This document shows, piece after piece, positions 29,240 through 42,831 of a stretch of 64,000 nucleotides of DNA. Every line of letters starts with the position of its first letter. Within the stretch, counting starts at the first letter, position 1. The stretch is from Caballeronia insecticola (GTDB taxonomy: Bacteria; Pseudomonadota; Gammaproteobacteria; Burkholderiales; Burkholderiaceae). The notes beneath the pieces were generated by a model. That model was not told the origin of the DNA, did no database searches, and saw only the letters and a program-made list of their open reading frames with translations. The position numbers and the translations under genes are program-made. Location of the stretch: the NCBI RefSeq assembly GCF_000402035.1, contig NC_021287.1, positions 1,860,001 to 1,924,000 on the forward strand, read 5' to 3'.

Positions 29240-29275
29240 CGTGCGATGCGTGCAATGCGTGCGATACGTGCGAGG
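29240..29275. repeat. 9-bp tandem repeat, four units
   Basis: CGTGCGATG, CGTGCAATG, CGTGCGATA and CGTGCGAGG follow one another in the 168-nt gap between the PHP phosphatase and the Sua5-type gene. A short direct array, non-coding as far as I can see. Confidence 0.75.
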
Positions 29276-29333
29276 AAATACGCTGATGCAAGGATCGTGC
29301 GCGCCTGGGCACGCGAGATCAGGCCCGATCAAG

Positions 29334-30164
29334 CTACAGCCAGCGCTCCCAGACCGGCGTGAGATCGCCGGGCAGCGGCGGAAGCTGACCGAGGTCGACG
29401 CGCCCTTCGCCCGTGCCGTGGAAATCCGAACCGCGCGAGGCCTCGAAACCGTAGCGGCGCGCGACATCGGCGTATTCGCGGTATTGATCGGGCGTATGGC
29501 TGCCTGTCACGACTTCGATCGCGTGGCCGCCCAGCTGGATGAATTCGTCGAACAGCGCGGCGAATTCGACCGGGGTGTAATCATAGCGGCCCGGATGCGC
29601 GATGATCGGCTCGCCGCCCGCATCGCGGATCCATTTCACGGCGTCCGCGAGCTTCGCCCAGCGATGTCCGACGAAGCCCGGCTTGCCGTCGCCGAGATAG
29701 CGCGCGAAGACGTCGGAGGTGGACTGCGCGTAGCCCGCCTCCACCAGAAAGCGCGCGAAGTGGGTGCGCGAAATCATGTCGGGGTCGTCGGTGAAGCGCA
29801 GCGCGCCTTCGTAGCAATTCGGGATGCCGACCGCCGCGAGCGCCTCGCCGATCGCCACGCCCCGCGCCGCGCGCCCGTTGCGCGTGCATTCGAGCCCCTT
29901 TTGCAGCGCCTCGTTCTCGGCATCCACGTTCATGCCGACGATATGCACCGTGCGCGACGCCCACGTCACCGAAATCTCGACGCCCGACAGATAGTCCATG
30001 CCGAGCGCCTCCGCCGCCGCGCGCGCTTCCTTCTGGCCGCCCAGTTGATCGTGATCGGTGAGCGACCACAGCGTGACGCCGTTCGCATGCGCGCGCGCCG
30101 CGACCTCGGCGGGCGCGAACTGGCCGTCGGACACGGTGGAATGGCAATGCAGATCGGCGTTCAT
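29334..30164 (-). CDS. PHP-domain 3',5'-nucleoside bisphosphate phosphatase (RNase AM / YciV type)
   Basis: 276 residues starting MNADLHCHSTVSDGQFAPAE; the DLHCHSTVSDG opening gives the first metal ligands of the PHP fold. Later ligands: WSLTDHDQLGG, GVEISVTW, RTHFARFLVEAG, IAHPGRYDYT and ASRGSDFHG. The family (E. coli YciV/TrpH) degrades 3'-phosphoadenosine 5'-phosphate and short RNA ends, and matures 5S/23S rRNA 5' ends. It precedes the Sua5-type gene, an order also found in other proteobacteria (yciV-yciO). Confidence 0.92.
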   Translation of the reverse strand: MNADLHCHSTVSDGQFAPAEVAARAHANGVTLWSLTDHDQLGGQKEARAAAEALGMDYLSGVEISVTWASRTVHIVGMNVDAENEALQKGLECTRNGRAARGVAIGEALAAVGIPNCYEGALRFTDDPDMISRTHFARFLVEAGYAQSTSDVFARYLGDGKPGFVGHRWAKLADAVKWIRDAGGEPIIAHPGRYDYTPVEFAALFDEFIQLGGHAIEVVTGSHTPDQYREYADVARRYGFEASRGSDFHGTGEGRVDLGQLPPLPGDLTPVWERWL

Positions 30165-30255
30165 CGTAGGCTTCTGAGTTTGACGGATACGCTAGTTTAA
30201 CGGCATGACACGCCGATTATGCAGACGCCCCGCATCCGCACGCTCGAGCAGACGC

Positions 30256-31149
30256 TCAGGCGCAAAACGACGCAATCAGCGCCGCGACGCGCTCAGGTTG
30301 ATCGTGATGAATCATGTGCCCGGCATCATCGACGATTTCCTCGCGCCAGTCGGGAAACGCCGCGAAGCGCGTCTTGAATTCGGCGACGGGCATCTGGCCC
30401 GCAAAGCCCGCCAGCGTCGGCGAATCCTTCGCCTCGACGTGCAGCACCGGCGCCTGCACGCGCGCCCAGACGGCGCTGGCTTCGTCCAGCCGGTACAGCG
30501 TCGGCCCGCGCAGTTTGTGCGCCGGATCGGCGAGCAGATGGAAGCGCCCGTCCGCTTCCTCGCGCGACCAGTGCTTCGCGAGAAAACGCGCGCGCGCGGG
30601 CGCAAGGCGCGGATTCGTGCGGATCAGCCGCTCGGCGACTTCATCGAGACTCGCGTAGCTGCGCAGCGTGGGCGGTGCGCGCTGATCGTCGAGCCATTGC
30701 GCGAGTCGGCCGGGCAACTGCGACGCACGCGCCGCCGGCAGCCCGAAGCCTTCCAGATCGACCACGCGGCGCACGCGCTCCGGCCGCACGCCCGCGTACA
30801 GCAGCGCGACGTTGGCGCCCATGCTGTGGCCGACGAGATTCACCTGCGCGCCGGGCGCGTAGTGATCGAGGAGCACGTCGAGATCGGAGAGATAGTCCGG
30901 AAAATAGTAGTGACCGCCGCCCTTTTCCGCGACCGGCCGGTCGGAGAGACCGAAGCCGCGCGCGTCGGGCGCGAGCACCTGCCAGTGCTCGCCAAGGCCT
31001 GCGAGCGCGTCGACGACGAACTGGAACGACGCCCCCACGTCCATCCAGCCGTGCAGCATGAACAGCATCGGGGCGTCGGGCGAACCCCAGCGGCGTACGT
31101 GCAGACGCACGCCGCGCGCATCGACGAATTCGGAGCGCGCTTCTTTCAT
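30256..31149 (-). CDS. Alpha/beta hydrolase
   Basis: 297 residues from MKEARSEFVDARGVRLHVRR. Oxyanion-hole HGWMD (33-37), the serine nucleophile elbow LVGHSMGANV with Ser109, and the C-terminal catalytic His in DDAGHMIHHDQPE. A cap domain of ~90 residues lies between. Resembles epoxide-hydrolase/lipase-like enzymes; substrate unknown. Begins 65 nt after the DUF455 gene on the same strand; a long frame running further upstream belongs to the DUF455 gene read out of frame. Confidence 0.88.
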   Translation of the reverse strand: MKEARSEFVDARGVRLHVRRWGSPDAPMLFMLHGWMDVGASFQFVVDALAGLGEHWQVLAPDARGFGLSDRPVAEKGGGHYYFPDYLSDLDVLLDHYAPGAQVNLVGHSMGANVALLYAGVRPERVRRVVDLEGFGLPAARASQLPGRLAQWLDDQRAPPTLRSYASLDEVAERLIRTNPRLAPARARFLAKHWSREEADGRFHLLADPAHKLRGPTLYRLDEASAVWARVQAPVLHVEAKDSPTLAGFAGQMPVAEFKTRFAAFPDWREEIVDDAGHMIHHDQPERVAALIASFCA

Positions 31150-31214
31150 CGTGTCGCCTCGGTTCAAAATGTGAAAAAGGATGATCGTTCGATTATAGCG
31201 GCGACGCGCCCGGA

Positions 31215-32054
31215 TTAGCGCGCATCGTCGAGGCCTGCGAGCGCGCGGAGTTCGGCTTCGTCGAAACCCGCGTCGCGGCGCGCTTCGAAATTGAACGGAC
31301 CGCGCAGCTTCGGCGCGTGGTATTGCGCGGCGAGGCGCTCGTACGTCGGATGCGGATCGAGGCCTTGCGCGTCGCACAGGAAGCGGAACCACCGATTGCC
31401 GATGAGCACGTGGCCGATTTCGTCGTGCAGGATCACGTCCAGAATCGCCGCCGATGCGTGATCGCCCGCCTGCGCGAGCCGCTTGCGAATGGGCGGCGAC
31501 GCGTCGAGACCGCGCGCCTCCAGCGTGCGGGGCACGAGCGCCATGCGCGCGAGCACGTCGTCGCGCGTGCGCTGCGCCATCTCCCAGAGGCCGTCGTGCG
31601 CGGGGAAATCGCCGTAGACGTGACCGAACTCGGCGAGCCGCGCGGTAAGCAGCGAAAAATGATGAGCTTCCTCGGCGGCCACCTTCAACCAGTCGAGATA
31701 AAAATCGGTCGGCATCGCGGGAAAGCGCCAGACGGCGTCGAGCGCGAGATTGATCGCGTTGAACTCGATATGCGCGAGCGCGTGCAGCAGCACCGCGCGC
31801 CCGGCGTCCGACTGCATGCCGCGACGTTTCAGCGACGACGGCTCCACGAGCGGCGGCCGCACGGGCCGCCCGGGCAGATCGCCGGGATCGGCCAGCGTGA
31901 CGGTTGCATCGATGCGCGACGGATCGGCACTCGCCGCATCCCACAGCGCGCGCGCCCGCGCCGCCTTGGCGACGGGATCGCACTCGCGCAGGATGGCGAG
32001 TGCCGCGCGGCGGGCGCAGACATCGGATTCGGCGGGGAGCGAAGGAGCGTGCAT
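31215..32054 (-). CDS. DUF455 family ferritin-like protein
   Basis: 279 residues, all-helical pattern. Ferritin-like di-iron ligands are spread over four helices: ALAHIEFNAINLALDAVWRF, LKVAAEEAHHFSLLTARLAE, then ILDVILHDEIGHVLIGNRWF. The order Glu, Glu-x-x-His, His-Asp-Glu-x-x-His fits DUF455 (related to tRNA hydroxylase MiaE-like folds). The reaction is unknown. The C-terminal HAPKLRGPFNFEARRDAGFD is a strong family end. Only gene upstream on this strand of the alpha/beta hydrolase. Confidence 0.9.
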   Translation of the reverse strand: MHAPSLPAESDVCARRAALAILRECDPVAKAARARALWDAASADPSRIDATVTLADPGDLPGRPVRPPLVEPSSLKRRGMQSDAGRAVLLHALAHIEFNAINLALDAVWRFPAMPTDFYLDWLKVAAEEAHHFSLLTARLAEFGHVYGDFPAHDGLWEMAQRTRDDVLARMALVPRTLEARGLDASPPIRKRLAQAGDHASAAILDVILHDEIGHVLIGNRWFRFLCDAQGLDPHPTYERLAAQYHAPKLRGPFNFEARRDAGFDEAELRALAGLDDAR

Positions 32055-32158
32055 CGAACTATCTCGAAAATGGCGGCGGAAACAGCGGCGGATTTCGCCG
32101 GTCCGGCGGACACTGATTGCAAACGGCTAAAATGGTAATCCCGGCGAGCGCCGCAGAT

Positions 32159-32194
32159 CGCGAAACACTGCGCGAAACACTGCGCGAAACACCG
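32159..32194. repeat. 12-bp tandem repeat, three units
   Basis: CGCGAAACACTG, CGCGAAACACTG, CGCGAAACACCG head to tail, in the 265-nt divergent gap between DUF455 and the gamma-carbonic anhydrase gene. Could be a repeat-expansion artefact of replication or a multi-site operator. Confidence 0.8.
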
Positions 32195-32319
32195 GCGCAA
32201 GACTGACCGTTGCGTCGCATCGACGAAGCAGCGGCAGCCGCGCATTTTAGCGCCGCAGCGGAACCTCGCGCGACGCGGCCCGCGCCCCGCCCTCACGACA
32301 CCGCGCCCCAGGAGACACA

Positions 32320-32844
32320 GTGGCCATCTACAAACTCGGCGACGACGCCCCCACCATCCACGAAAGCGTGTTCCTCGCGGACACGGCGACCATCATCGGC
32401 CGCGTGACGCTCGAGGAGAACGCAAGCGTCTGGCCCGGCGCCGCCCTGCGCGGCGACAACGAGCCGATCGTCGTCGGGCGCGGCAGCAATGTGCAGGAAG
32501 GCGCCGTGCTGCACGCGGACCCGGGCTTTCCTCTGACGATCGAAAACGACGTCACCGTCGGCCATCAGGCCATGCTGCACGGCTGCACCGTCAAGGAAGG
32601 CTCGCTGATCGGCATTCAGGCCGTGGTCTTGAATGGTGCGGTGATTGGCCGCAACTGTCTGGTTGGCGCGGGCGCCGTCGTCACCGAAGGCAAGGTGTTC
32701 CCCGACAATTCGCTGATTCTCGGCGCGCCCGCGAAAGCGGTGCGGGAGATCGGCGAGGCGGATATCGCCCGCATGCGCGCGGCCACGGCAAGTTATGCCG
32801 ACCGTCGCGAATATTACAAGGCGCAGCTCGTGCGCATCGGCTGA
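32320..32844 (+). CDS. Gamma-carbonic anhydrase family protein
   Basis: 174 residues, GTG start with Shine-Dalgarno AGGAGA a few nt upstream. Left-handed beta-helix of hexapeptide repeats (IIGRVTLEENASVWPGAALR). The three zinc-binding histidines of the family are present: His65 (GAVLHADPG), His82 (VGHQAM) and His87 (LHGC). The short YrdA/PaaY-like length lacks the acid loop of archaeal Cam, so activity is uncertain and another acyl-related role is possible. Upstream of hslO by 50 nt. Confidence 0.9.
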   Translation: MAIYKLGDDAPTIHESVFLADTATIIGRVTLEENASVWPGAALRGDNEPIVVGRGSNVQEGAVLHADPGFPLTIENDVTVGHQAMLHGCTVKEGSLIGIQAVVLNGAVIGRNCLVGAGAVVTEGKVFPDNSLILGAPAKAVREIGEADIARMRAATASYADRREYYKAQLVRIG

Positions 32845-32894
32845 ACGGCGGTCGCCTAGGACCGCGTTCGAGCTTCATCACCCAAGGAAGAGTT

Positions 32895-33845
32895 GTGAAC
32901 GACCAGTTGCAGAAATTCATGTTCAACGCGGCGCCCGTGCGCGGCGAAATCGTATCGTTGCGGCAAACGTGGCAGGAAGTGCTCGCGCGCCGCGCCTACC
33001 CGGCGGCCGTGCGCAACGTGCTCGGCGAAATGATGGCCGCGTGCGCGCTGCTCTCGGCGAACCTCAAGTTCGACGGCACGCTCGTCATGCAGATCTACGG
33101 CGACGGCCCGGTGAAGATGCTGGTCGTGCAATGCAACTCGAATCTGTCGCTGCGCGCGACGGCCAAGCTCGCCGACGGCGTGGAAAGCGAGCTCGAAAAC
33201 GAGATGTCGCTGGCCGACCTGCTGAACCGCAACGGGCGCGGGCGCTGCGTCATCACGCTCGATCCCGCCGACAAGAAGCCGGGGCAGCAGCCGTATCAGG
33301 GCATCGTGCCGTTGTCGGGCGAACACGGCCCGCTCGCGTCGATGTCCGAAGTGCTCGAGCACTACATGCATCATTCCGAGCAGCTCGACACGCGTCTGTG
33401 GCTCGCGGCGGACACGCAGCGCGCCGTCGGCATGCTGCTGCAGAAGCTGCCGGGCGATGGCGGCATCGTCCCGCATCCGGGCGAGCACGACGCCGATACA
33501 TGGCAGCGCGTCTGCCATCTCGGCAGCACGCTTTCGACGGAGGAATTGCTGAAGGAAGAACCGGAAACGCTTTTCAAGCGGCTCTTCTGGCAAGAGAACG
33601 TGCAGCATTTCGATCCGGCGCCCGCGCGCTTCCATTGCACCTGCTCGCGCGAGAAGGTCGGCGGCATGCTGAAGATGCTCGGCCGCGAGGAAGTCGACAG
33701 CGTGATCGCGGAGCGTGGCGGCGTCGAAGTGCACTGCGAGTTCTGCAACCAGCGCTACGACTTCGACCCCGTCGACGTTGCGCAACTTTTTGTCGCAAAG
33801 GAACTCTCACAAGGTGTGAGCCCGGCGTCGGGTCAGCGCCACTGA
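32895..33845 (+). CDS. hslO: Redox-regulated chaperone Hsp33
   Basis: Holdase activated by oxidative unfolding. 316 residues, GTG start. N-terminal substrate-binding core: FMFNAAPVRGEIVSLRQTWQ, YPAAVRNVLGEMMAACALLS, VQCNSNLSLRATAKL. The C-terminal redox switch has four cysteines in CTCSREK and CEFCNQRYDF, which bind zinc when reduced. The first pair is CxC and the second CxxC, as in the family. Follows the gamma-carbonic anhydrase gene. Confidence 0.97.
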   Translation: MNDQLQKFMFNAAPVRGEIVSLRQTWQEVLARRAYPAAVRNVLGEMMAACALLSANLKFDGTLVMQIYGDGPVKMLVVQCNSNLSLRATAKLADGVESELENEMSLADLLNRNGRGRCVITLDPADKKPGQQPYQGIVPLSGEHGPLASMSEVLEHYMHHSEQLDTRLWLAADTQRAVGMLLQKLPGDGGIVPHPGEHDADTWQRVCHLGSTLSTEELLKEEPETLFKRLFWQENVQHFDPAPARFHCTCSREKVGGMLKMLGREEVDSVIAERGGVEVHCEFCNQRYDFDPVDVAQLFVAKELSQGVSPASGQRH

Positions 33846-33996
33846 ACGCCTTCTGAGCCTTATCCAGTGGGAAATGCAGCGGAAGTCGGGCGGCCGGCGC
33901 GAAGTATGCGGGAGGTAAGCCGTGCGGTCATAGCGCTTTCTGCCGCACGTTATGATTGGACTCCTGCATAGATGTCCGACCTGCTGGAGGTCGCAA

Positions 33997-34359
33997 ATGA
34001 ACAACGTACCGAAAACCGCATTGCTTAACTGGAAACTCGTGTCGTGCCTGGCCGGCGTCGCGCTCGCCGCCGGCTGCACCATGGACCCGCCCGGCCCTTC
34101 GCCGATCTACAGCCGCTTGCCCACCACGCCGGCCGCGCCCCAGCAGACGCTGACGTCACAGCAGCAGATGGAGCGCTATAACGCCATCGACCGGCAGGCG
34201 CTGAACGAATCGCAGCAGGCCGCCGCCGCAGGCAATGCCGCCAAGACGATGTCGCAGTTCTCCGCGCCCATGCCGGTTTCGGTGTACGGCGGCTATTCGA
34301 GCGGCGGCTGGGGCGGCCCGTACTGGGGCACCGGCGTCGGATTCGGCACCCGGTGGTAA
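33997..34359 (+). CDS. Small lipoprotein, Gln/Ala- then Gly/Tyr-rich
   Basis: 120 residues; start chosen at 33997 because GGAGG lies 6 nt upstream. The N-terminus NWKLVSCLAGVALAAGCTMD has lipobox LAAGC (Cys at about residue 24). The mature chain contains QQTLTSQQQMERYNAIDRQA and then a Gly/Trp/Tyr-rich end (GGYSSGGWGGPYWGTG). No known domain. Followed by a very strong terminator shared with convergent ftsB. Confidence 0.8.
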   Translation: MNNVPKTALLNWKLVSCLAGVALAAGCTMDPPGPSPIYSRLPTTPAAPQQTLTSQQQMERYNAIDRQALNESQQAAAAGNAAKTMSQFSAPMPVSVYGGYSSGGWGGPYWGTGVGFGTRW

Positions 34360-34411
34360 GCGCGGCGACCGTGAACTGACTGTATGCCGGCGGTTTTCCG
34401 GCGCTGCAAAC

Positions 34412-34445
34412 AAAAATGGCGCGGTCAGTGACCGCGCCATTTTTT
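34412..34445. terminator. Bidirectional terminator between lipoprotein gene and ftsB
   Basis: A nearly perfect palindrome: AAAAATGGCGCGGTCA and TGACCGCGCCATTTTT separated by one base (34412-34444), flanked by T-runs on both strands. Confidence 0.9.
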
Positions 34446-34491
34446 CGTCGGAATATTTCGCAGCCTTGGCGGCCCGGCGACGCTCGCAGCC

Positions 34492-34962
34492 TCAGTTCGC
34501 CGCACCCGCCTGCTGTTTCTTCTTCGCATCTGCCGCTTTTTCCTTCTGCGCCTTTTTATCGAGATCGCGCAATTCCTGCTTCGAACGCGATACCGGATTG
34601 GGCACCACACGCAGCGGCGCCGACGACACCTGACCGCGCGTCGAACCGGTCATTCCCGGCACGTTCGCGGAATTGACGGGCGCGGTCGAATTCGGCGACA
34701 CGAACTGCACGAACACTTCGCTGTCCTTTACCATGCCCATTTCGTAGCGCGCGCGCTCTTCCACGGCGGCGGTGCCGCTTTGCAGATCCTGCACTTCGCC
34801 CTGGACGCGCTCGTTGCGCAACCTCAGCGTGGTGTTTTTCTCGGTCTGCTGCGCGAGCTGCTGCTGCAATTCATGCACGCGCAGCCAGCCGCCGTGCCCC
34901 CACCAGAGCGGGTATTGGATCAACACCAGCAACAGAATCAGAACGACAGTTACGAGCCGCAT
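34492..34962 (-). CDS. ftsB: Cell division protein FtsB
   Basis: Bitopic divisome protein that forms the FtsQBL complex. 156 residues: a membrane span [20 protein letters not shown] at the N-terminus, then a coiled coil ([20 protein letters not shown]) and the conserved [20 protein letters not shown] motif of FtsB. The C-terminal ~55 residues are an extension with Ser/Pro and a Lys/Ala-rich end ([20 protein letters not shown]), longer than E. coli FtsB (103 residues). It lies 124 nt downstream of eno, the usual eno-ftsB order. Confidence 0.94.
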   Translation of the reverse strand: MRLVTVVLILLLVLIQYPLWWGHGGWLRVHELQQQLAQQTEKNTTLRLRNERVQGEVQDLQSGTAAVEERARYEMGMVKDSEVFVQFVSPNSTAPVNSANVPGMTGSTRGQVSSAPLRVVPNPVSRSKQELRDLDKKAQKEKAADAKKKQQAGAAN

Positions 34963-35086
34963 TCACGTAGCCGAAATAAGCGCCGGCCGGCGGCCTCGGA
35001 TGAATTCGAGACCGTGGGCGGCGGGCTTTAAAAGATAACGCTTCAAAGACGACTAAGCGTCCTTATCGACTAAAGCGGCAAAAGCT

Positions 35087-39429
<4,343 letters not shown>

Positions 39430-40266
39430 TCAGGCGCTTGATGCCTGAATCGACGCCTGCATCGACGTGAGCAGGCGCTGCACGGCGCGCGCGGTGTCGA
39501 TCGGGCGTTCCATCGGAAAAAGATGGCTGCCCTCCATCCATTCGAGCCGCTCGCCGACGATGCGTCGCGTCATGCCGAGTCCCACCTGCCGCACCTCGCG
39601 CGAGCGCGTGCCCGCGACGAAGCCCACCGGCACCGGCGCGCCGTGTGCGAGCCGCGCGCCGAGCGTGTGCGGCAGCGTCCGATAGATCAGATATTCGACG
39701 TGGCGGTCGAACGCCAGCGTGCGCCCGCCGCCCGGATTCGCCTCGCGCATGCCGAGGCCGATGTAATCGGACAACATGCGTTCGTCCCAGCGCGCGAACG
39801 CCGGCTTCGCGCGAAAGTGACGCCACGCTTCGTCGCGGCTCGCCCAGTGCGTGCGGCGCGTACGCGTCGCGGCGGCGGGCGACAGGCGCTCGTCGAGCCC
39901 GGTCCACTGCGTGACGCGCAACAGCCCGCTTTTCCAGCCCGCGATCACCGGCGAGTCCAGCATCACGACGCCCTTCACCCATTGCGGACGCTTGAGCGCC
40001 GCCATCAGCGACAAATAACCGCCGAGCGAATGGCCGACGAGCCACACTTTCGGCGGGTCGCCGTCGCTCAGTTCGCGATGCCGGTTCATGTCGTCGATAA
40101 GCTGATCGACGAGATAAGGCCAGTCGCGCGTGACGGGAAAGCGCGGATCATGACCGATGCATTCGATGCTGCGGATCTCGTAGTCGTCGGCGAGCTCGGC
40201 GAACATCGTGCGATACGTCGACGCCGGGAAACCGTTCGCGTGCGAAAAGTGGATGATCTCTTTCAA
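39430..40266 (-). CDS. Alpha/beta hydrolase (esterase-like)
   Basis: 278 residues. A TTG start at 40266 is preferred, since GGAGG lies 9 nt upstream and the family N-terminus KEIIHFSHANGFPASTYRTM begins there. Nucleophile elbow LVGHSLGGYLSLMAALKR (Ser in GHSLGG), oxyanion HANGFPA, catalytic His in MEGSHLFPMERP. Substrate unknown. It follows comEC by 29 nt on the same strand. Confidence 0.87.
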   Translation of the reverse strand: MKEIIHFSHANGFPASTYRTMFAELADDYEIRSIECIGHDPRFPVTRDWPYLVDQLIDDMNRHRELSDGDPPKVWLVGHSLGGYLSLMAALKRPQWVKGVVMLDSPVIAGWKSGLLRVTQWTGLDERLSPAAATRTRRTHWASRDEAWRHFRAKPAFARWDERMLSDYIGLGMREANPGGGRTLAFDRHVEYLIYRTLPHTLGARLAHGAPVPVGFVAGTRSREVRQVGLGMTRRIVGERLEWMEGSHLFPMERPIDTARAVQRLLTSMQASIQASSA

Positions 40267-40295
40267 GCGTGGACGCCTCCGTTCTTGTTCTGTTC

Positions 40296-42788
40296 TCAGC
40301 GCTCCATCCAGTAGCGCGCGTGGGTTTGCCTGAAGCGTTCGAGCACGATTTCCCGGCCGATGTCGAGGCGCGCCGCGCCGTCCTCGTCGCTGCGCGAAAG
40401 CGCGATGGCGCGCAGTTCGTAGCGCGCGTACACGGTCGCATTCGGATGCCGGAAACGGTTGCGATAGCCTACCTGAAATATCGCGGCGCGCGGCTCGACT
40501 GAATCGAGGAAAGGCTCGGTCGACGACGTGCGGCTGCCGTGATGCGGCACGATCAGCACATCGGCGCGCAGAGCCTCCGCGTCGCGCGCGATCAGCACGC
40601 GTTCGACGTCCGCCTCGATGTCCGCCGTGAAGAGCGCGGCGCGTCCCGCCGCGTTGGTCGCCTTGAGTACGCACGACTGATGGTTCGGCTTGCCGGCGAG
40701 CGGCCCGGGCTCGGGCCACAGCACGCGGAACTCGACGCCGTCCCAGGTCCAGCGCTGGCCGGCGGCGCAGCGCAAGGTCTCGATGCGCCGGGCGCGCGCG
40801 TCGGACCAGAGCGCATCCGTTGCCGGCAGCGATGCCAGCAGTTGCCGCACCGCGACCGCTTCGAGCACGGCCGGCGCGCCGCCCGCATGATCCGAATCCG
40901 AATGGCTGATCATCAGCGTATCGAGCGTGCGCACGCCCGCCGCAAGCAAATAAGGCGCGACGATGCGCTCGCCCGCGTGAGTCGATTCCGGGCCGGGACC
41001 AGCGTCGAACAACAACGCGTGCCGCGCCGTCTCGATGACGAGCGCGGAACCCTGACCGATATCGAGCGCGGTCACGCGAAACGCGCCGTACGCGGCCGGA
41101 TGCTGCGCGGGCGCGAGCAACGGCAGCCACGTGAGCGGCGCGGCGCAACGCAGCGGCCAGCCGCGCGGCGCGAGCGCCCACGCCACGCCCACGGCCGCCG
41201 CCGCGAGCGCGAACCCGTCCGGCTGCGGCAACAGCCAAAGCGCCGCGGGCGCGGCGTCGGCCAGCCACGCGAGCGCGTCGCACAGCAAGGACAGCGCGGC
41301 ATGCGCGGCGTGGAGCATCGGCGCATCGAGCGGCGCGGGAAGCAGCAGACCGGCGAGCGTCGCGGGCGTCACGAGCATGCTGACCCACGGAATCGCGAAG
41401 GCGTTCGCGAGCGGTCCGAGCAGCGGAATTTGCGAGAACCAGTAGACGGTGAGCGGCGCGAGCGCGATCGTCACCGCGTATTGCACGCGCGCGCCCGATT
41501 CGACGTGACGCCGCACGCGCGTCGCGAAACGCGCCATCCACGCGCGCGGCCTGCGTTTGACCGATGGCTCCGGCCGCTGCCCTACTTCGCTCGGATCGGT
41601 GCGGTCCCATTCGTCGATGTCGTCGTCATGCGGTGCCTGCGCGTGCGTTTCGACTCGTCCCGCTGCCGCGACCGCGTGGAGGATCGCCGCCACCGCGCAG
41701 AACGACAGCCAGAATCCCGCCGACGTCACCGCCCACGGATCGACGATCAGCACGAACGCGAGCGTCCATAACAGCACGAGCGACGATGCCGGCCGTCGTC
41801 CGCATAGAAATGCGAGCGCGACGATCACGAGCATCCACAGCGCGCGCTGCGCGGGCAGGTTGAAGCCCGCGAGCGCTACATAAAACGCGGCGAACGCGGC
41901 GGCCCCGAGCGCGGCTACGTTCGGCGCGGGCGCGATCAGCGTCGCGGGCATGCCGCGGAATCGGGCGCGCTTCCACGCGAAGCCGCACAGCCACGCCGCC
42001 AGCCCCGCGACGAAGCCCACGTGCAAGCCCGAAATCGCGACGAGATGACTCGTGCCCGTCGCACGCATGACGGCCCGGTCGGCATCGCTCACACCGTCCT
42101 GCGCGCCGACCGCGAGCGCCACGACGATGCCGCGATGCGGCGCATCGCCGAGCACGGTTTCGATACGTTCGCGCACCCGGGCACGCAGCCGGTCGATAGC
42201 CAGACGCGGCCCGGACGCATCGCTGCTCAGACGCCGCGGCGGACGCGACGCCGACACGGAACCCGTCGCGCGTATGCCGCTTTCGAGCAAGGCCGCTTCG
42301 CCGTCGCGCAAGCCGAAGTTCGCGTTGTCGTGCGCGCGTTTAAGGCGTGCCGTCAGCGTCCATCGCTCGCCAGCCAGCAGCCGGGGAATGGGCGCGAATT
42401 CGTTAGGCATCCACATTAAACGGACGATGCGCGGAAAATCGCGCAATCCGGCACCATTCGCTTCGACTTCGAAAACGAAGCGCGTGCCGTCCTCCCGGCG
42501 CTCGGGCAAGCCGCGCACGAAGCCGGTCAGTTCGATATCGCGCTGCTCGTACTCGACCGGCAAGTGCGGCCGCAAGCGCACTTCGGCGCGCATCGCGGCG
42601 TATGCAAAGCCCAGCGCGCACGCGGCAGTCGCGAAGCCCGCGATGCGCACGCGCGGCCTCGCCAACCCGAGCGTAATCGCAAGAAGAAAAACAGCGCCAC
42701 AAGCAAGCCACACGCCAAGCCCCGGCAAGCGCGCCTGCTGCTGCAGCCACGCGATGCCCAACGCAAATCCCAGCAGAATCGCCCGCAC
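40296..42788 (-). CDS. comEC: DNA internalization-related competence protein ComEC/Rec2
   Basis: Inner-membrane channel that passes single-stranded DNA into the cytoplasm during natural transformation. 830 residues from a GTG at 42788 (GAGG just upstream); a TTG nine codons earlier is possible. N-terminal OB-like DUF4131 part, then the competence domain with GTSHLVAISGLHVGFVAGLA and many membrane spans (LNLPAQRALWMLV-like segments), and a C-terminal metallo-beta-lactamase domain with LMISHSDSDHAGGAPAV and DVLIVPHHGSRTSS. The nuclease motif is complete. Genes for competence pili are not in the window. Confidence 0.93.
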   Translation of the reverse strand: MRAILLGFALGIAWLQQQARLPGLGVWLACGAVFLLAITLGLARPRVRIAGFATAACALGFAYAAMRAEVRLRPHLPVEYEQRDIELTGFVRGLPERREDGTRFVFEVEANGAGLRDFPRIVRLMWMPNEFAPIPRLLAGERWTLTARLKRAHDNANFGLRDGEAALLESGIRATGSVSASRPPRRLSSDASGPRLAIDRLRARVRERIETVLGDAPHRGIVVALAVGAQDGVSDADRAVMRATGTSHLVAISGLHVGFVAGLAAWLCGFAWKRARFRGMPATLIAPAPNVAALGAAAFAAFYVALAGFNLPAQRALWMLVIVALAFLCGRRPASSLVLLWTLAFVLIVDPWAVTSAGFWLSFCAVAAILHAVAAAGRVETHAQAPHDDDIDEWDRTDPSEVGQRPEPSVKRRPRAWMARFATRVRRHVESGARVQYAVTIALAPLTVYWFSQIPLLGPLANAFAIPWVSMLVTPATLAGLLLPAPLDAPMLHAAHAALSLLCDALAWLADAAPAALWLLPQPDGFALAAAAVGVAWALAPRGWPLRCAAPLTWLPLLAPAQHPAAYGAFRVTALDIGQGSALVIETARHALLFDAGPGPESTHAGERIVAPYLLAAGVRTLDTLMISHSDSDHAGGAPAVLEAVAVRQLLASLPATDALWSDARARRIETLRCAAGQRWTWDGVEFRVLWPEPGPLAGKPNHQSCVLKATNAAGRAALFTADIEADVERVLIARDAEALRADVLIVPHHGSRTSSTEPFLDSVEPRAAIFQVGYRNRFRHPNATVYARYELRAIALSRSDEDGAARLDIGREIVLERFRQTHARYWMER

Positions 42789-42831
42789 ATGGTCCTCTTC
42801 GTTTCGTTGCTGCAAACGTCGCAGCGAACGA

